A stretch of DNA of 42,406 bases, from NCBI RefSeq assembly GCF_003696235.1, contig NZ_RFFJ01000029.1:1-42406 (forward strand), given 5' to 3'. The position numbers and the translations under genes are program-made. Positions 15,831 through 25,197 of the stretch are shown here, piece by piece; within the stretch, counting starts at the first letter, position 1; every line of letters begins with the position of its first letter. The DNA is from Streptomyces triticirhizae. GTDB lineage: Bacteria > Actinomycetota > Actinomycetes > Streptomycetales > Streptomycetaceae. The notes below the pieces were generated by a model. It made no database searches. It was not told the origin of the DNA and saw nothing but the letters and a program-made list of their open reading frames with translations.

Positions 15831-17378
15831 TCAGCGGGGGGTCTGCCAGGCCAACGTGGTGCCGGCGCCGCCGATGCCGGGGCCGACCTCGGCGGTGCCG
15901 CCGAGCGACTCGGCCCGCCTGACCAGGTTCCGCAGCCCGCTCCGCCGCTGGCCGCCCGCGCCCATGCCGACGCCGTCGTCGGCGACGGTGAGCCGCACCG
16001 CCTCCCGGCCGTCGGGCTGGTGGGCGCGGGCGTCCACGGTCACCTCGACGCGGGAGGCGTTGGCGTGCCGGGCGGCGTTGGACAGGCCCTCGCGGAGCGC
16101 GGCCAGCAGGTTGCGGGCCACGCCCTCCTCGACGACCGAGTCGACCGGGCCGACGAACGAGACGGCCGGCCGGAAGCCCAGCAGCTGGGCGGCGGCGCCG
16201 GTCTCGCGGAGCACCCGGGTGCGCAGCCCGGTCGGGGCGTCGTCCGGGTGCTGCTGGAGGGCGAAGATCGCGGTGCGGATCTCCTGGATGGTGGCGTCCA
16301 GTTCGGTCGTGGCCTGGTCAACCCGCTGGCGCACGTCCTCGGACGAGGTGACCCGGCGCGCGCCCTCCATGATCAGGCCGACCGCGAAGAGCCGCTGGAT
16401 GACCAGGTCGTGCAGGTCGCGCGCGATCCGGTCGCGGTCCTCCAGCACCGCCAGCAGCTCCCGGTCCCGGCGGGCCCTGGTCAACAGCAGGGCGAGGGCG
16501 GCCTGTTGGGCGAACTGGGTGGCGTTGGCCCGCTCCGGCACCGAGTAGGGCGGTGCCTCGCGGGACCTGGCCAGGGAGAGCACGCCCAGCGTGGTCTCGT
16601 CGCTGGTCAGCGGCAGCAGCATGTGCGGGCCGTAGGGCCCGCCGAGGTCCAGCGGCGGGGCGGCGTCGGCCGTGGGGCGGTCCCGGAAGACCGGGTCGCC
16701 GGCGAGCACCTGCCGCACCGTGGGGGAGTCGGCCGGAACGGTCGAGCCCAGCAGCCCGCCGGGATCGTCAGCGCAGACCGCGACCACGGTCAACCCGTCC
16801 TCCCCGTTGGGTTCGAGCACGGCGGCGACCGCCGCCCGGGCCAGCCGCCTGGCCTGCTCGGCGACCACGGCCAGGGCGTTGTCCTCCGGGTCCTCCGGCT
16901 CGGCGGAGAGCAGCGAGGTGGACAGCTCCAGGCTGCCGTCCAGCCAGCGGGCCTGCTGGCGCACCGCCTCGTGCAGCCGGGCGTTGCCCAGCGCGAGGCC
17001 GGCCTCGGCCGCCAACACCCGGACCAGCTCGCCGTCGGCCTCGGTGAACGTCCCGTGCGGCGGGTCGGTCAGCCAGATCGCGCCGGACTTGGCGCCGTGG
17101 ACCAGGACGGGCGCCCAGAGCGTGGTGTCGGGGGACGGGCGGGCGCCCCGGCCGTCCAGCAGCGCGTGGAGCAGCGGCTCGGGGTCGTGCACGGGCGCCT
17201 GCCCGTGGGTGAGCAGCCGGTCGATCCGTTCCCCGTCGTCGCTGAGCACCGCGAGGGCGGCGTGGCCGGCGCCCGTCAGCTCCGCGGCGGCCCGGACGAC
17301 CCGGGCCGGCACGGCCTCCGGTTCGCTGTCGCCGCCGAGCGCCGCCAGGGCCCTCAGCGGCTCCGCCACCTGCCGCAT
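15831..17378 (-). CDS. GAF-domain sensor histidine kinase (NarL-type partner expected)
   Basis: The 515-residue soluble kinase has two GAF domains (about 20-138 and 160-300), a HisKA_3 dimerisation helix with phospho-acceptor His323 (ARDLHDLVIQRLFAVG) and an HATPase domain (NAARHANAS, ADDGVGMG, GLRNLVRRAESLGG). This is the layout of the DevS/DosT group that senses oxygen or redox state. The loop that carries the haem-ligand His in DevS is not obvious in GAF 1, so a different signal is possible. No response regulator lies next to it. It begins 69 bp after cydDC on the same strand, suggesting co-transcription with cytochrome bd genes. A link between the kinase and respiration is inference. Confidence 0.9.
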   Translation of the reverse strand: MRQVAEPLRALAALGGDSEPEAVPARVVRAAAELTGAGHAALAVLSDDGERIDRLLTHGQAPVHDPEPLLHALLDGRGARPSPDTTLWAPVLVHGAKSGAIWLTDPPHGTFTEADGELVRVLAAEAGLALGNARLHEAVRQQARWLDGSLELSTSLLSAEPEDPEDNALAVVAEQARRLARAAVAAVLEPNGEDGLTVVAVCADDPGGLLGSTVPADSPTVRQVLAGDPVFRDRPTADAAPPLDLGGPYGPHMLLPLTSDETTLGVLSLARSREAPPYSVPERANATQFAQQAALALLLTRARRDRELLAVLEDRDRIARDLHDLVIQRLFAVGLIMEGARRVTSSEDVRQRVDQATTELDATIQEIRTAIFALQQHPDDAPTGLRTRVLRETGAAAQLLGFRPAVSFVGPVDSVVEEGVARNLLAALREGLSNAARHANASRVEVTVDARAHQPDGREAVRLTVADDGVGMGAGGQRRSGLRNLVRRAESLGGTAEVGPGIGGAGTTLAWQTPR

Positions 17379-17447
17379 ACCAGCAGCGTAAGGAGTCCGT
17401 TTCGTCGGCGAAAGTCGGTGGTGTCCCGACGGCGCTCGTCTCCGGGT

Positions 17448-20400
17448 TCAGCGGGCGCCCACCGGCTCCGGGCGCCCGCCCTCGGCCGCCGCCTCCCGCT
17501 CCAGCAGCGCGCGGAACGGGCCATCGACGGCGGCCAGTTCGGCCGGCGCCCCGCGCTGCGCCACCCGGCCGCCGTCCAGCACCAGCACCTCGTCCACCGC
17601 CTCGACGCCCGCCAGCCGGTGCGTGATCAGCAGGGCGGCGCGGCCCTCGGCGGCGGCCAGCAGGTCCCGGGTGAGGGCGTCGGCGGTGGCCAGGTCGAGA
17701 TGCTCGGCCGGCTCGTCCAGCACCAGCACGGGAAAGTCCGCGAGCAGCGCCCTGGCCAGGGCCAACCGCTGCCGCTGCCCGCCCGACAGCCGCGCCCCGC
17801 CCTCGCCCACCGGGGTGTCCAGCCCCTCCGGCAGGGACTCCACCCACGCCAGCAGCCGGGCCCCCGCCAGGGCCGAGCGCAGCTCCGGCTCCGAAGCCGA
17901 GGGGCGGGCCAGCAGCAGGTTCTCCCGGAGGGTGCTGTCGAAGACATGGGCGTCCTGCGCGCACAGGCCGACCCAGCGGCGCACCGTCTCCCCGCGCAGC
18001 GCGGTGGCCTCGGTGCCGCCCAGCGTGTAGGTGCCCGCCTCGGGGTCGAGAAAGCGCAGCAGGCAGTGGGCCAGCGTGGTCTTCCCCGCGCCCGAAGCGC
18101 CAACGACCGCGATCCGCCGGCCCGGCGTCAGCTCCAGGTCGACGCCGCGCAGCGCCGGGACATCCTGCCCCGGGTGGCGCGCGGTCAGCCCGCGCAGCCG
18201 CAGCGGGAACGGGCCCGCCGGCGCCGGGGCCGGCCGCTCCGGCTCGGTCACCGGCTCCGGCGCGGTCAGCACCTCGCGCACCCGCTCGGCCGCGCGCCGG
18301 GAGCGCTGCCGCTGCTGAACGGCCAGCGGCAGCCCCGCCACCGCCTCGAACGCGGCCAGCGGCACCAGCACCACGGTGGCCAGCCAGACGCCGGCCAGCT
18401 CCCCGTTCGCCACCGCCGGCACCCCGAACCAGCCGGCGGCGGCGACCGTCGCCCCCGTGACCAGCACGGTCAGCCCGCCGGCGAGCGCGGTGACCCGCGC
18501 CGAGCGCCGGGCCAGCCGGGTCAGTTCGCCGTCCGCCTCGGCCACGGCCGCCCGCCGGCCCGGCAGCGCCCCGGCCACCAGCAGCTCGTCGGTCCCGGTC
18601 AGCAGCGTCACCACCCGCTCCGCCAGCACCCCGCGCGCCGGGGCCGTCCTGGCCTCGGCCCGCCGGGCCAGCGCGCCGGCCAGCGCCGGCACCGCTACGC
18701 CGGCCAGCAGCAGCCCGACGGCCAGCGCGGCGCCGGCCGCCGGCAGCAGCCAGCCGGTGAACAGCACGCTGGCGACGCCGACCGTGCCCGCCACGGTCAC
18801 CGGCAGCAGCCAGCGCAGGAAGTAGTCCTGGAGCGCGTCCACATCGGCCACCATCCGGGAGAGCAGGTCGCCCCGGCCGCGCCGCCCCAGGCCGGCCGGC
18901 GCCAGCCGCTCCAGCCGCGCGTAGACGGCCACCCGCAGGTTGGCGAGCAGCCGCAGCACGGCGTCGTGGCTGAGCAGCCGCTCCGCATAGCGGAAGACCG
19001 CACGCCCCAGGCCGAAGGCGCGGGTGGCGGTGACCGCCACCAACAGGTAGAGCACCGGCGGCTGTTCCCAGGCCCGGGAGATCAGCCAGCCCGAGGTGGC
19101 CATCAGCCCCACCGCGCTGCCCAGCGCCAACGCGCCCAGCACCGTGGCCAGCGCCAGCCGGCCGCGCCCTCCCCCGGCCAGCCCCCGCACCCAGCGCAGC
19201 GCCGAGCCCTCGCCCGAGCCCCGCCCGGCCGGCGGCTCCGGCAGCGGAACGGCGTCCGCCGCGCCCGCGCCCGCCGCCGGGCGATGTTTCACGTGAATCA
19301 TTCGGGCCGGGTCCGCCGGCCGTTCCGGGTGCGCCGGCCGCCCCAGCCGCACCGTCCGGTCGGCGATGGCCAGCAGCGCCGGCCGGTGGCTGACCAGCAG
19401 CACGGTCCGCCCGGCCGCGTGCCGGGCGATCGCCGCGACCACGGCCGCCTCGGTGGCCCCGTCCAACGCGGCGGTCGGCTCGTCCAGCAGCAGGACCGGC
19501 CGGTCGGCGAGGAACGCCCGCGCCAGCGCGACCCGTTGCCGCTGCCCCGCCGAGAGCCCAGCGCCGCCCGGGCCCAGCCGGAGCGCGGGGTCCAGCTCCC
19601 CGGCGGCCGCCTCGGCGAGCGCCGCCGCCACCTCGGCGTCGCCGGCGTCCGGGCGGGCCAGCCGCACGTTCTCCGCGACCGTGCCAGCGAAGAGCAGCGG
19701 GCGCTGCGGCACCCAGGCGATCCCCCGGTGCCAGGCGGCCAGGTCCAGCGAGGCCAGCTCGACCCCGCCCACCAGCACCCGCCCCGACTCCGGCCGCACC
19801 AGCCCCAACAGGGCCCGCAGCACCGTCGACTTGCCGCCGCCCGACGGGCCGGTCAGCGCCACCGTCTCGCCGGGCGCCACGCTCAGGCTGGTCTCGGGCA
19901 ACGCGGCCTCCGCCGGCTCGGTGGGCCCGCCCGCCCGTTCCGGATAGCGCACCACCACGCGCTCCAGCCGGAGTTCGGGGAGCGCCGGCACCGGCGCGCT
20001 GCCCCGGGCCGGCGGCTCGGTCTCCAACACCGCGAAGACCTCCTCGGCCGCCGCCAGGCCCTCCTGCGCCGCGTGGAACCTGGCGCCCACCTGCCGCAGC
20101 GGCAGATAGACCTCGGGCGCCAGGACCAGCACCACCAGCGCGGTCTCGAGGTCGAGGTCGCCGTGGACCAGCCGCATCCCGATGCTGACCGCGACCAGCG
20201 CCACCGAGAGCGTGGCGAGCAGCTCCAGCGCGAACGAGGAGAGGAACGCGACCCGCAGGGTGCGCAGCGTCCCGCGCCGGTAGGAGTCGGTGATGGCGCG
20301 GATGTTCTCGGCCTGGGCCCGGGCCCGGCCGAAGACCCTGAGGGTGGCGAGGCCGGCGACCACGTCGAGGAAGTGGCCGGAGAGCCGGGACAGTTGGTGC

Positions 20401-20969
20401 CAGCGCCGGTCCATCTGGGCCTGGGTGGCCCAGCCGATCAGCACCATGAAGATCGGGATCAGCGGCAGCGTGACCACCATGATCCCGGCGGCCACCCAGT
20501 CCTCCGTCGCCACCCAGGCCAGCACCGCGAACGGCACCACCGCCGCGAGGCCCAGCTGCGGCAGATAGCGGCCGAAGTAGTCGTCGAGCGCGTCGATCCC
20601 CCGGGTGGCCAGCGCGGTCAGCTCCCCCGTCGGCCGCCCGTTGCGCCCGTGCGGGGTCAGCAGCGCGGCCCGGTCCGTCAGCAGCAGCCGCAGCCGCGAG
20701 GTGACCGAGGCGCCCGCCCGGTGCGCCAGCCAGTCGGTGGCGTAGCTGACCAGACCGCGCGCCAGCGCGGTGGCCGCCAACCAGCCCAGCCAGCCGCCGA
20801 GTTCGCCCAGGTCCTGGCCGGCCGTCACCGCGCCCGCGATCACCCGCGCGATCAGCAGCGCCTGTGCGACCAGCAGCCCCGCCTCCGCCAGCCCCAGCAG
20901 CACCGAGCCGACCAGCAGCCAGCGGGTCGCGGAGGCGTGGCGCAGCAGCCGGGGATCGACGGGCCTCAT
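17448..20969 (-). CDS. cydDC: Fused ABC transporter CydDC for cytochrome bd assembly
   Basis: The 1173-residue protein joins CydD (residues 1-555) and CydC (590-1173), separate in E. coli but commonly fused in Streptomyces. The first half has six helices and an ATPase with Walker A GPSGGGKS (374-381), LSAGQ signature (472-476) and LLLDEPTAALDG. The second half begins with six helices (ATVLGALALGSAVGLMATSGW) and has Walker A GASGAGKT, LSGGQ and VLVLDEPAEHLD. Such exporters move thiols or haem-related compounds across the membrane and are needed to assemble cytochrome bd. The ATG overlaps the cydB stop (ATGA), showing coupling. The linker between halves (about 556-590) encodes a parS-like site. 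A much longer reading that continues upstream is cydB in another frame. Confidence 0.95.
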   Translation of the reverse strand: MRPVDPRLLRHASATRWLLVGSVLLGLAEAGLLVAQALLIARVIAGAVTAGQDLGELGGWLGWLAATALARGLVSYATDWLAHRAGASVTSRLRLLLTDRAALLTPHGRNGRPTGELTALATRGIDALDDYFGRYLPQLGLAAVVPFAVLAWVATEDWVAAGIMVVTLPLIPIFMVLIGWATQAQMDRRWHQLSRLSGHFLDVVAGLATLRVFGRARAQAENIRAITDSYRRGTLRTLRVAFLSSFALELLATLSVALVAVSIGMRLVHGDLDLETALVVLVLAPEVYLPLRQVGARFHAAQEGLAAAEEVFAVLETEPPARGSAPVPALPELRLERVVVRYPERAGGPTEPAEAALPETSLSVAPGETVALTGPSGGGKSTVLRALLGLVRPESGRVLVGGVELASLDLAAWHRGIAWVPQRPLLFAGTVAENVRLARPDAGDAEVAAALAEAAAGELDPALRLGPGGAGLSAGQRQRVALARAFLADRPVLLLDEPTAALDGATEAAVVAAIARHAAGRTVLLVSHRPALLAIADRTVRLGRPAHPERPADPARMIHVKHRPAAGAGAADAVPLPEPPAGRGSGEGSALRWVRGLAGGGRGRLALATVLGALALGSAVGLMATSGWLISRAWEQPPVLYLLVAVTATRAFGLGRAVFRYAERLLSHDAVLRLLANLRVAVYARLERLAPAGLGRRGRGDLLSRMVADVDALQDYFLRWLLPVTVAGTVGVASVLFTGWLLPAAGAALAVGLLLAGVAVPALAGALARRAEARTAPARGVLAERVVTLLTGTDELLVAGALPGRRAAVAEADGELTRLARRSARVTALAGGLTVLVTGATVAAAGWFGVPAVANGELAGVWLATVVLVPLAAFEAVAGLPLAVQQRQRSRRAAERVREVLTAPEPVTEPERPAPAPAGPFPLRLRGLTARHPGQDVPALRGVDLELTPGRRIAVVGASGAGKTTLAHCLLRFLDPEAGTYTLGGTEATALRGETVRRWVGLCAQDAHVFDSTLRENLLLARPSASEPELRSALAGARLLAWVESLPEGLDTPVGEGGARLSGGQRQRLALARALLADFPVLVLDEPAEHLDLATADALTRDLLAAAEGRAALLITHRLAGVEAVDEVLVLDGGRVAQRGAPAELAAVDGPFRALLEREAAAEGGRPEPVGAR
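19285..19300. other. parS: parS-like ParB-binding site inside cydDC
   Basis: TGTTTCACGTGAATCA differs at one position from the 16-bp consensus TGTTTCACGTGAAACA. It lies within the linker codons for residues 557-562 (IHVKH), between the two ABC halves. Streptomyces chromosomes carry about twenty parS sites, mostly near oriC, on which ParB loads before septation in aerial hyphae. The match is direct; occupancy by ParB is inferred. Confidence 0.75.
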
Positions 20970-22036
20970 GCCGGGCTCCCGGTGCCGGCGCCCGCCGGCT
21001 CCGCGCCCGCGCCCGCCGGCTCCGCGCCGGCGCCATGGGCGGCCGGCGCCAGGTGCTGGGTGCCTATCCGCTTGCGGAAGACCCAGTACGTCCAGCCCTG
21101 GTAGAGCAGCACCAGCGGGGTGGCCAGCACCGCGCACCAGGTCATGATCCGCAGGGTGTACGGCGAGGAGGCCGTCTCGGCCGCCGTCAGCGACCAGGCC
21201 GGGTCCAGCGAGGAGGGCATCACGTCGGGGAAGAGCGTGAGGAACCACAGCGCGACCACCGCGACCACCAGCACCCCCGAGCTGAGGAACGCCCAGCCCT
21301 CCCGGCCCCTGGCGTTGGCCGCCAGCGCGCCGACCAGCGCCAGCACCGCCACGACCAGCGCCGGCGCCCCGCGCCAGGTGTCCGCCTCGGCCAGCGTCCA
21401 GCCGAGCCAGCCCACGGTCAGCGCGCCGCCGACCAGCCCCAGCCGCCCGGCCAGCCGCCGGGCCCGCGCCCGGATGTCGCCCACCGTCTTCAACGCGGCG
21501 AACAGCGCGCCGTGCAGGGTGAAGAGCGCCAGGCTCACGGCGCCGCCCACCAGCGCGTGGGGCGAGAGCAGATCGCCCACGTCGCCGACGAACTCGCCCT
21601 CGGCGTCGATCGGAACGCCCCGCACGATGTTGGCGAAGGCGACGCCCCACAGCACCGACACCACCAGCGAGGAGACGAAGATGGCGTGCTCCCAGCCGCG
21701 CTGCCAGCGCTCCTCGGGCCGCTTGGCGCGGTACTCGAAGGCCACCCCGCGCACGATCAGGCAGACCAGGATCAGCAGCAGCGGCAGGTAGAAGCCGGAG
21801 AACAGGGTGGCGTACCAGTCGGGGAAGGCGGCGAACGTCGCGCCGCCCGCGGTCAGCAGCCACACCTCGTTCCCGTCCCAGACCGGCCCGATCGTGTTGA
21901 TCAGCACGCGCCGCTCGGCCCGGTCCCTGGCGAGGGTCCCGGTGAGCACGCCGATGCCGAAGTCGAACCCCTCAAGGAAGAAGTAGCCGACCCACAGCAC
22001 GGCGATGACGACAAACCAGAGGGTGTGGAGTTCCAT
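20966..22036 (-). CDS. cydB: Cytochrome bd ubiquinol/menaquinol oxidase subunit II
   Basis: The 356-residue protein has about eight or nine membrane helices and is the second subunit of the high-affinity terminal oxidase. The start MELHTLWFVVIAVLWVGYFF and FLEGFDFGIGVL, NTIGPVWDGNEVWLL and the GGATFAAFPDWYATLFSGFYLPL segment are standard CydB. A C-terminal cytoplasmic tail carries a repeated AGAEPAG unit from a 21-bp DNA repeat near 20990-21029. It starts 50 bp after cydA and overlaps the cydDC start. It lies in the membrane with CydA and receives electrons from menaquinol. Confidence 0.96.
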   Translation of the reverse strand: MELHTLWFVVIAVLWVGYFFLEGFDFGIGVLTGTLARDRAERRVLINTIGPVWDGNEVWLLTAGGATFAAFPDWYATLFSGFYLPLLLILVCLIVRGVAFEYRAKRPEERWQRGWEHAIFVSSLVVSVLWGVAFANIVRGVPIDAEGEFVGDVGDLLSPHALVGGAVSLALFTLHGALFAALKTVGDIRARARRLAGRLGLVGGALTVGWLGWTLAEADTWRGAPALVVAVLALVGALAANARGREGWAFLSSGVLVVAVVALWFLTLFPDVMPSSLDPAWSLTAAETASSPYTLRIMTWCAVLATPLVLLYQGWTYWVFRKRIGTQHLAPAAHGAGAEPAGAGAEPAGAGTGSPA

Positions 22037-22086
22037 CCGAACGCTCCCTTCGCGTCTCGGTGCTTGGCTGTGCCGTCAGGAGGAGG

Positions 22087-23622
22087 TCAGTAGGAGAAGG
22101 CCATGGGACGGTCCTCCGACTCGGCGTCCGCCCGGGCGCCCGGCACGGACGGCGGCCCGCCGATCCGGGTCGGCGGATGGCGGTCGGCCTCGGTCAGCTC
22201 CGGCGGCCCGGCCTTCACATAGCGGATCATCAGCCGCACCTCGATCACCGCGAGCAGCCCGTACAGCGCGGTGAACACGACCAGCGAGGTGATCACCTCG
22301 CCCTGCGAGACGCCGGGGGAGACCGCGTCGGCCGTTCTCAACACCCCGTAGACCACCCAGGGTTGGCGCCCGGTCTCGGTGAAGATCCAGCCCCAGGCGT
22401 TGGCGACCAGTGGGAAGAGCATGGTGAGCGTGGCGATCCGCCAGTACCAGCGGGTCAGCCCCGCGCCCAGCGGGAGGTGGCGGGTGAGCGCCAGCCGGGG
22501 CACCTCGTCCTCCCCGGTCCTCAGCTCATCGCCCAGCAGGAACCGCCGCCTGGTCAGCCACAGCCCGGCCGCGCCGATCGCCGCCGAGGCCATGCCGAAG
22601 CCGATCATCCAGCGGAAGCTCCAGTAGGCCAGCGGGATGTTGGGCCGGTAGTCGCCCGGCCCGTACGCCTCCCGCATCGCCTCGTTGGTGTCGTTGATGC
22701 CGGGCACCGGGTCGCTGAAGTTGTCGTGCGCCAGGAAGGACAGCAGCCCGGGCAGCTCGACGCTGACCACGTTGTGCCCGGCGTCCACGTCGCCGACCGC
22801 GAAGAGCGAGAACGGCGCGGGCGCCTCGGTCTCCCAGAGCGCCTCGGCGGCGGCCATCTTCATCGGCTGCTGCTCGTACATGATCTTGCCGAGCCGGTCG
22901 CCGGTGAACGCGGTCAGCATCCCGGCGACCACCATGGTCACCAGCCCCAGCCGCAGCGAGGTGCGCATCACCGGTATGTGCCGGCGGCGCAGCAGGTGGA
23001 ACGCGGAGATCCCGACCAGGAACGCGCCGCCCACCAGGAACGCCGCCGTGATGGTGTGCGCGAACTGGGCCACCGCCGTGTTCTGCGTCAACACCCGCAC
23101 GATGTCGGTGAGTTCGGCGCGGCCGGTCTCCTCGTTGATGCGGTAGCCCACGGGGTGCTGCATCCAGGAGTTGGCGGCCAGGATGAAGTACGCCGACAGG
23201 ACGCTGCCGGCCGCAACGGTCCAGATGGTGGCGAGGTGCAGCCTGGGCGGCAGCTTGTCCCAGCCGAAGATCCACAGGCCGATGAAGGTGGACTCGAAGA
23301 AGAACGCGATCAGCGCCTCGAAGGCGAGCGGGGCGCCGAAGACGTCCCCGACGAACCGCGAGTAGTCGGACCAGTTCATCCCGAACTGGAACTCCTGCAC
23401 GATCCCGGTGACCACGCCCATGGCGATGTTGATCAGGAAGAGCTTCCCCCAGAACTTGGTGGCCCTGAGGTACTTCTCCCTGCCCGTGCGCACCCACGCC
23501 GTCTGGAGCCCTGCGGTCAGGCTGGCCAGGGAGAGGGTCAGCGGAACGAAGAGGAAGTGGTAGACGGTCGTGATGCCGAACTGCCACCGTGCCAACGTCT
23601 CCGGCGCGAGCGCGAGGTCCAT
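22087..23622 (-). CDS. cydA: Cytochrome bd oxidase subunit I
   Basis: The 511-residue catalytic subunit oxidises menaquinol and reduces oxygen to water. I set the start at ATG 23622 (MDLALAPETLARWQFGITTV), with AGGAG nine bases upstream; a longer reading would run through the operator. Axial haem ligands are expected at the early TTVYHFLF His and in helix 5, and the conserved ETGRQPWVVYG motif is present. About nine helices are visible. It has the short Q-loop typical of actinobacteria and Bacillus. First gene of cydA-cydB-cydDC, it is preceded by a Rex-type operator, so expression should rise when the NADH/NAD+ ratio is high, that is, in low oxygen. Confidence 0.96.
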   Translation of the reverse strand: MDLALAPETLARWQFGITTVYHFLFVPLTLSLASLTAGLQTAWVRTGREKYLRATKFWGKLFLINIAMGVVTGIVQEFQFGMNWSDYSRFVGDVFGAPLAFEALIAFFFESTFIGLWIFGWDKLPPRLHLATIWTVAAGSVLSAYFILAANSWMQHPVGYRINEETGRAELTDIVRVLTQNTAVAQFAHTITAAFLVGGAFLVGISAFHLLRRRHIPVMRTSLRLGLVTMVVAGMLTAFTGDRLGKIMYEQQPMKMAAAEALWETEAPAPFSLFAVGDVDAGHNVVSVELPGLLSFLAHDNFSDPVPGINDTNEAMREAYGPGDYRPNIPLAYWSFRWMIGFGMASAAIGAAGLWLTRRRFLLGDELRTGEDEVPRLALTRHLPLGAGLTRWYWRIATLTMLFPLVANAWGWIFTETGRQPWVVYGVLRTADAVSPGVSQGEVITSLVVFTALYGLLAVIEVRLMIRYVKAGPPELTEADRHPPTRIGGPPSVPGARADAESEDRPMAFSY

Positions 23623-23639
23623 GGGTCCGCTCCTGTGCT

Positions 23640-23655
23640 TGTGAACGTATTCACA
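23640..23655. promoter_or_regulatory. Rex operator upstream of cydA
   Basis: TGTGAACGTATTCACA is a perfect fit to the Rex operator TGTGAAC-N3-TTCACA and is flanked by an extra half-site TTCACAA (23656-23662). It begins 18 bp before the cydA start and overlaps the expected transcription start. Rex releases such sites when NADH rises. S. coelicolor cydA is a known Rex target. Confidence 0.9.
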
Positions 23656-23665
23656 TTCACAAGCC

Positions 23666-23695
23666 ATTATGCGCCGCGCTCTCCCCCGGGCTTCA
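23666..23695 (-). promoter_or_regulatory. Candidate cydA promoter
   Basis: On the minus strand TGAAGC (23695-23690), an 18-bp spacer and CATAAT (23671-23666) precede the Rex operator by 10 bp. Transcription would start near 23659, so Rex would block the initiation region. The -35 match is weak. Confidence 0.5.
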
Positions 23696-23702
23696 CCCGG
23701 GG
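23684..23702 (-). terminator. Hairpin after the hisC-like gene
   Basis: CCCCGGG (23684-23690) pairs with CCCGGGG (23696-23702) around a CTTCA loop, about 60 bp beyond the aminotransferase stop. The candidate -35 box of cydA lies partly in the loop, so terminator and promoter overlap. There is no T-run in the minus direction. Confidence 0.4.
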
Positions 23703-23761
23703 TGTCCTTTTCGTGAAGGCGCGGTGTTCTCCCAGCTCAGCCGGGGTGCGACGGCCTCAGA

Positions 23762-24898
23762 TCAGCTCGGCCCCGAGCCGCCGGCCAGAAACGCGCCCGC
23801 CACCGCCAGCACCAGGTCGTTCGCCTCCGGCTCGGCCACCGTGATCCGCACGCCCTCCCCGGGGAAAGGACGCACCGTGACGCCCCGCTCCTCGCAGCGC
23901 GCCGCGAACTCCGCCGTGGCCTCCCCCAACCGCAGCCACACGAAGTTGGCCTGCGACTCCGGCACCGTCCACCCCTGGGCGCGCAGCGCCTCGGTCACCC
24001 TGGTCCGCTCGGCGACCAGCGCCGCCACCCGCTCCAGCAGCGCCTCCTCCGAGCGCAGCGAGGCGATCGCTGCGTCCTGCGCGATCTGGCTCACCCCGAA
24101 CGGCACCGCCGTCTTCCGCAGCGCCGCCGCCACCCTCGGGTGCGCCACCGCGTAGCCGACCCGCAGCCCGGCCAGGCCGTACGCCTTGGAGAAGGTGCGC
24201 AGCACACAGACGTTGGGCCGGTCCCGGTACAGCTCCACGCCGTCGGGCACCTCGGGGTCCCGGTTGAACTCCCGGTACGCCTCGTCCAGCACCACCAGCA
24301 CGTCCGACGGCACCCGGTCGAGGAAGGCCAGCAGCTCGGCGCGGCGCAGGGCGGCGCCGGTCGGGTTGTTCGGGTTGCACACGAAGACCAGCCGGGTGCG
24401 GTCGGTGATCGCGTCCGCCATCGCCGGCAGGTCGTGCTCCTCCTCCGCCGTCAGCGGCACCCGGACCGAACGCGCCCCGGAGATCTGGACGACGATCGGA
24501 TACGCCTCGAAGGACCGCCAGGCGTAGACCACCTCGTCGCCCGGGCCCGCCGTGGCCTGCACCAGCTGCTGGGCCACGCCCACCGAGCCCGTGCCGAGCG
24601 CGAGGTGGTCGGCCGGCACCGCCAGCCGCTCCGCCAACTCGGCGGTCAGGGCCGAACTGGCCAGATCCGGATAGCGGTTGAGCGCTCCGGCGGCGGCGAC
24701 GGCCGTCTCCAGCACCCCCGGCAGCGGGGGGTAGGGGTTCTCGTTGGACGACAGCTTGAAGGTGCGGTCCGTCGCGGCCCTGGCCCGGCCGGGAACGTAG
24801 GCCGGCAGGCCGTCGAGCGCCGCGCGCAGCCGGGGGCCGACGCCCGCCGACGCGGCGCCTCGCGAGGAGTCCTGGGAGGGAGAAGGTTGAGCGGTCAC
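23762..24898 (-). CDS. hisC: Histidinol-phosphate-type aminotransferase, PLP-dependent
   Basis: The 378-residue class I/II aminotransferase uses pyridoxal phosphate. Lys238 in [11 protein letters not shown] forms the Schiff base; [11 protein letters not shown], Asp205 in DEAYREF and the LSSNENP start are conserved. It would convert imidazole-acetol phosphate to histidinol phosphate, but streptomycetes carry a separate hisC in the his operon. This copy, located next to the cyd genes, may act on aromatic or other amino acids, so the symbol indicates the family. The start is GTG 24898. The gene is divergent from the LacI regulator and separated from cydA by 139 bp with a hairpin. Confidence 0.85.
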   Translation of the reverse strand: MTAQPSPSQDSSRGAASAGVGPRLRAALDGLPAYVPGRARAATDRTFKLSSNENPYPPLPGVLETAVAAAGALNRYPDLASSALTAELAERLAVPADHLALGTGSVGVAQQLVQATAGPGDEVVYAWRSFEAYPIVVQISGARSVRVPLTAEEEHDLPAMADAITDRTRLVFVCNPNNPTGAALRRAELLAFLDRVPSDVLVVLDEAYREFNRDPEVPDGVELYRDRPNVCVLRTFSKAYGLAGLRVGYAVAHPRVAAALRKTAVPFGVSQIAQDAAIASLRSEEALLERVAALVAERTRVTEALRAQGWTVPESQANFVWLRLGEATAEFAARCEERGVTVRPFPGEGVRITVAEPEANDLVLAVAGAFLAGGSGPS

Positions 24899-25197
24899 CC
24901 GTTCACCCTAAGGGCGAGCCCGGCTCGCGCCACCCCGTCGGGCCGGCGCATCCGACCTGCTGCGCGCCCCCGTCGAGCTGCCGGCGCGCCGCACTCGATC
25001 GAGTGAGCCGAGCGACGTTGAAAGCCGGCGGCCCTCCCCTGCGGCCGCGCGCCGAGTGCGTCGAAGCCGGGACGCCTGACCTGGTGGATCTTCTGATCCC
25101 AGGCCGGGAGGCCGTGTTGACCATGCGGAAACGTCTGCTCGGGGGCCCGTTCACGCCCCCGAGAACCGCTCGTCTCCGGGCCTACCATCAGGTCGCC

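Noticed and set aside
15831..17378. Haem-based oxygen sensing by the GAF kinase
   Set aside because: The domain layout resembles DevS, but the loop holding the haem-ligand His cannot be recognised, so the signal is left open.
15807..21104. A 1765-codon open frame on the plus strand
   Set aside because: It is antisense to the histidine kinase, cydDC and cydB, lacks any family motif, and is typical of GC-rich DNA. Its composition (Arg, Gly, Gln, Pro, His) is not that of a real protein.
23620..23667. An upstream start for cydA (15 extra codons)
   Set aside because: The extension would be encoded by the Rex operator itself, and the family N-terminus with a good AGGAG starts at 23622.
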